The notes under the pieces are model-generated. The model did no database searches and was not told the DNA's origin. It was given only the letters and a program-made list of their open reading frames with translations. A stretch of DNA of 64,000 bases from Jaminaea rosea (Eukaryota; Basidiomycota; Exobasidiomycetes; Microstromatales), in the NCBI RefSeq assembly GCF_003144245.1, contig NW_020289995.1:29165-93164 (forward strand), written 5' to 3'. Positions 63,960-64,000 of the stretch are shown one piece after another (positions within the stretch are counted from its first letter, which is position 1; every line of letters starts with the position of its first letter). The position numbers and the translations under genes are program-made.

Positions 63960-64000
63960 GTTGCGCGTATCGTCGCTGACCTCGTAGCTCGCGGTGCCCC

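Noticed and set aside
1-64000. CRISPR arrays, bacterial operons, rRNA
   Set aside because: No spaced direct repeats of the right size and no rRNA-like sequence seen; gene structure is eukaryotic.

Overview
The window looks like nuclear DNA of a basidiomycete fungus, probably a smut-like or yeast-like lineage. I could not settle the species. Genes on both strands are split by short introns of about 45-90 bp with GT(G/A)AGT- or GTACGT-type donors and CTGAC/CTAAC-like branch sites. The families seen are fungal: Zn(II)2Cys6, GATA, velvet-like and bZIP regulators, an RTA1-like protein, and an HNH protein of the fungal type. Base composition is moderately GC-rich, and I see no rRNA, tRNA or CRISPR. 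All exon models were made by eye. The strongest are those where total coding length divides by three and the motifs fall in frame.

Left part (1-23.8 kb): two membrane proteins of similar layout (469-2571 and 6180-7340), several unresolved candidate genes, and a fungal transcription-factor fragment (8006-8350). Next come a SAM-dependent methyltransferase (9695-10488) and a 58-residue secreted peptide (11559-11735). A Zn(II)2Cys6 gene (15126-16887) starts 53 bp from a divergent small gene (14648-15072). About 2 kb away lies an inverted, decayed copy of that Zn gene (12115-13145) in which I see no zinc cluster. An RTA1-like gene (19273-20309) and a helical gene (20879-21876) both appear frame-broken.

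Middle part (23.8-45.5 kb): a segment of about 2.2 kb occurs twice in opposite orientation (23870-26070 and 43195-45440). Each copy carries the same unrecognised gene. The right copy is intact (361 aa); the left copy has lost a splice donor and reads into a stop. The roughly 17 kb between them holds a NAD-binding epimerase/dehydratase-like gene, a zinc-ribbon protein with a LINE-type endonuclease domain but no reverse transcriptase, an HNH-like protein, a gamma-glutamylcyclotransferase-fold protein and small membrane or secreted candidates. Two nuclease-like genes inside a pair of long inverted repeats make this the best candidate for an undescribed mobile or rearranging unit.

Right part (45.5-64 kb): a 287-aa gene whose models need a GC-AG intron, a GATA factor, a nine-exon protein kinase with a 21-bp exon and a GC-AG intron, and a velvet-like factor. 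A bZIP-like gene has its zipper coded by a 12-bp tandem repeat, and every repeat unit carries a possible 3' splice site. Then come an N-terminal fragment of the branchpoint-binding protein SF1/BBP and a Dss4/Mss4 homologue near the right edge. The regulators and the kinase show no obvious shared pathway.
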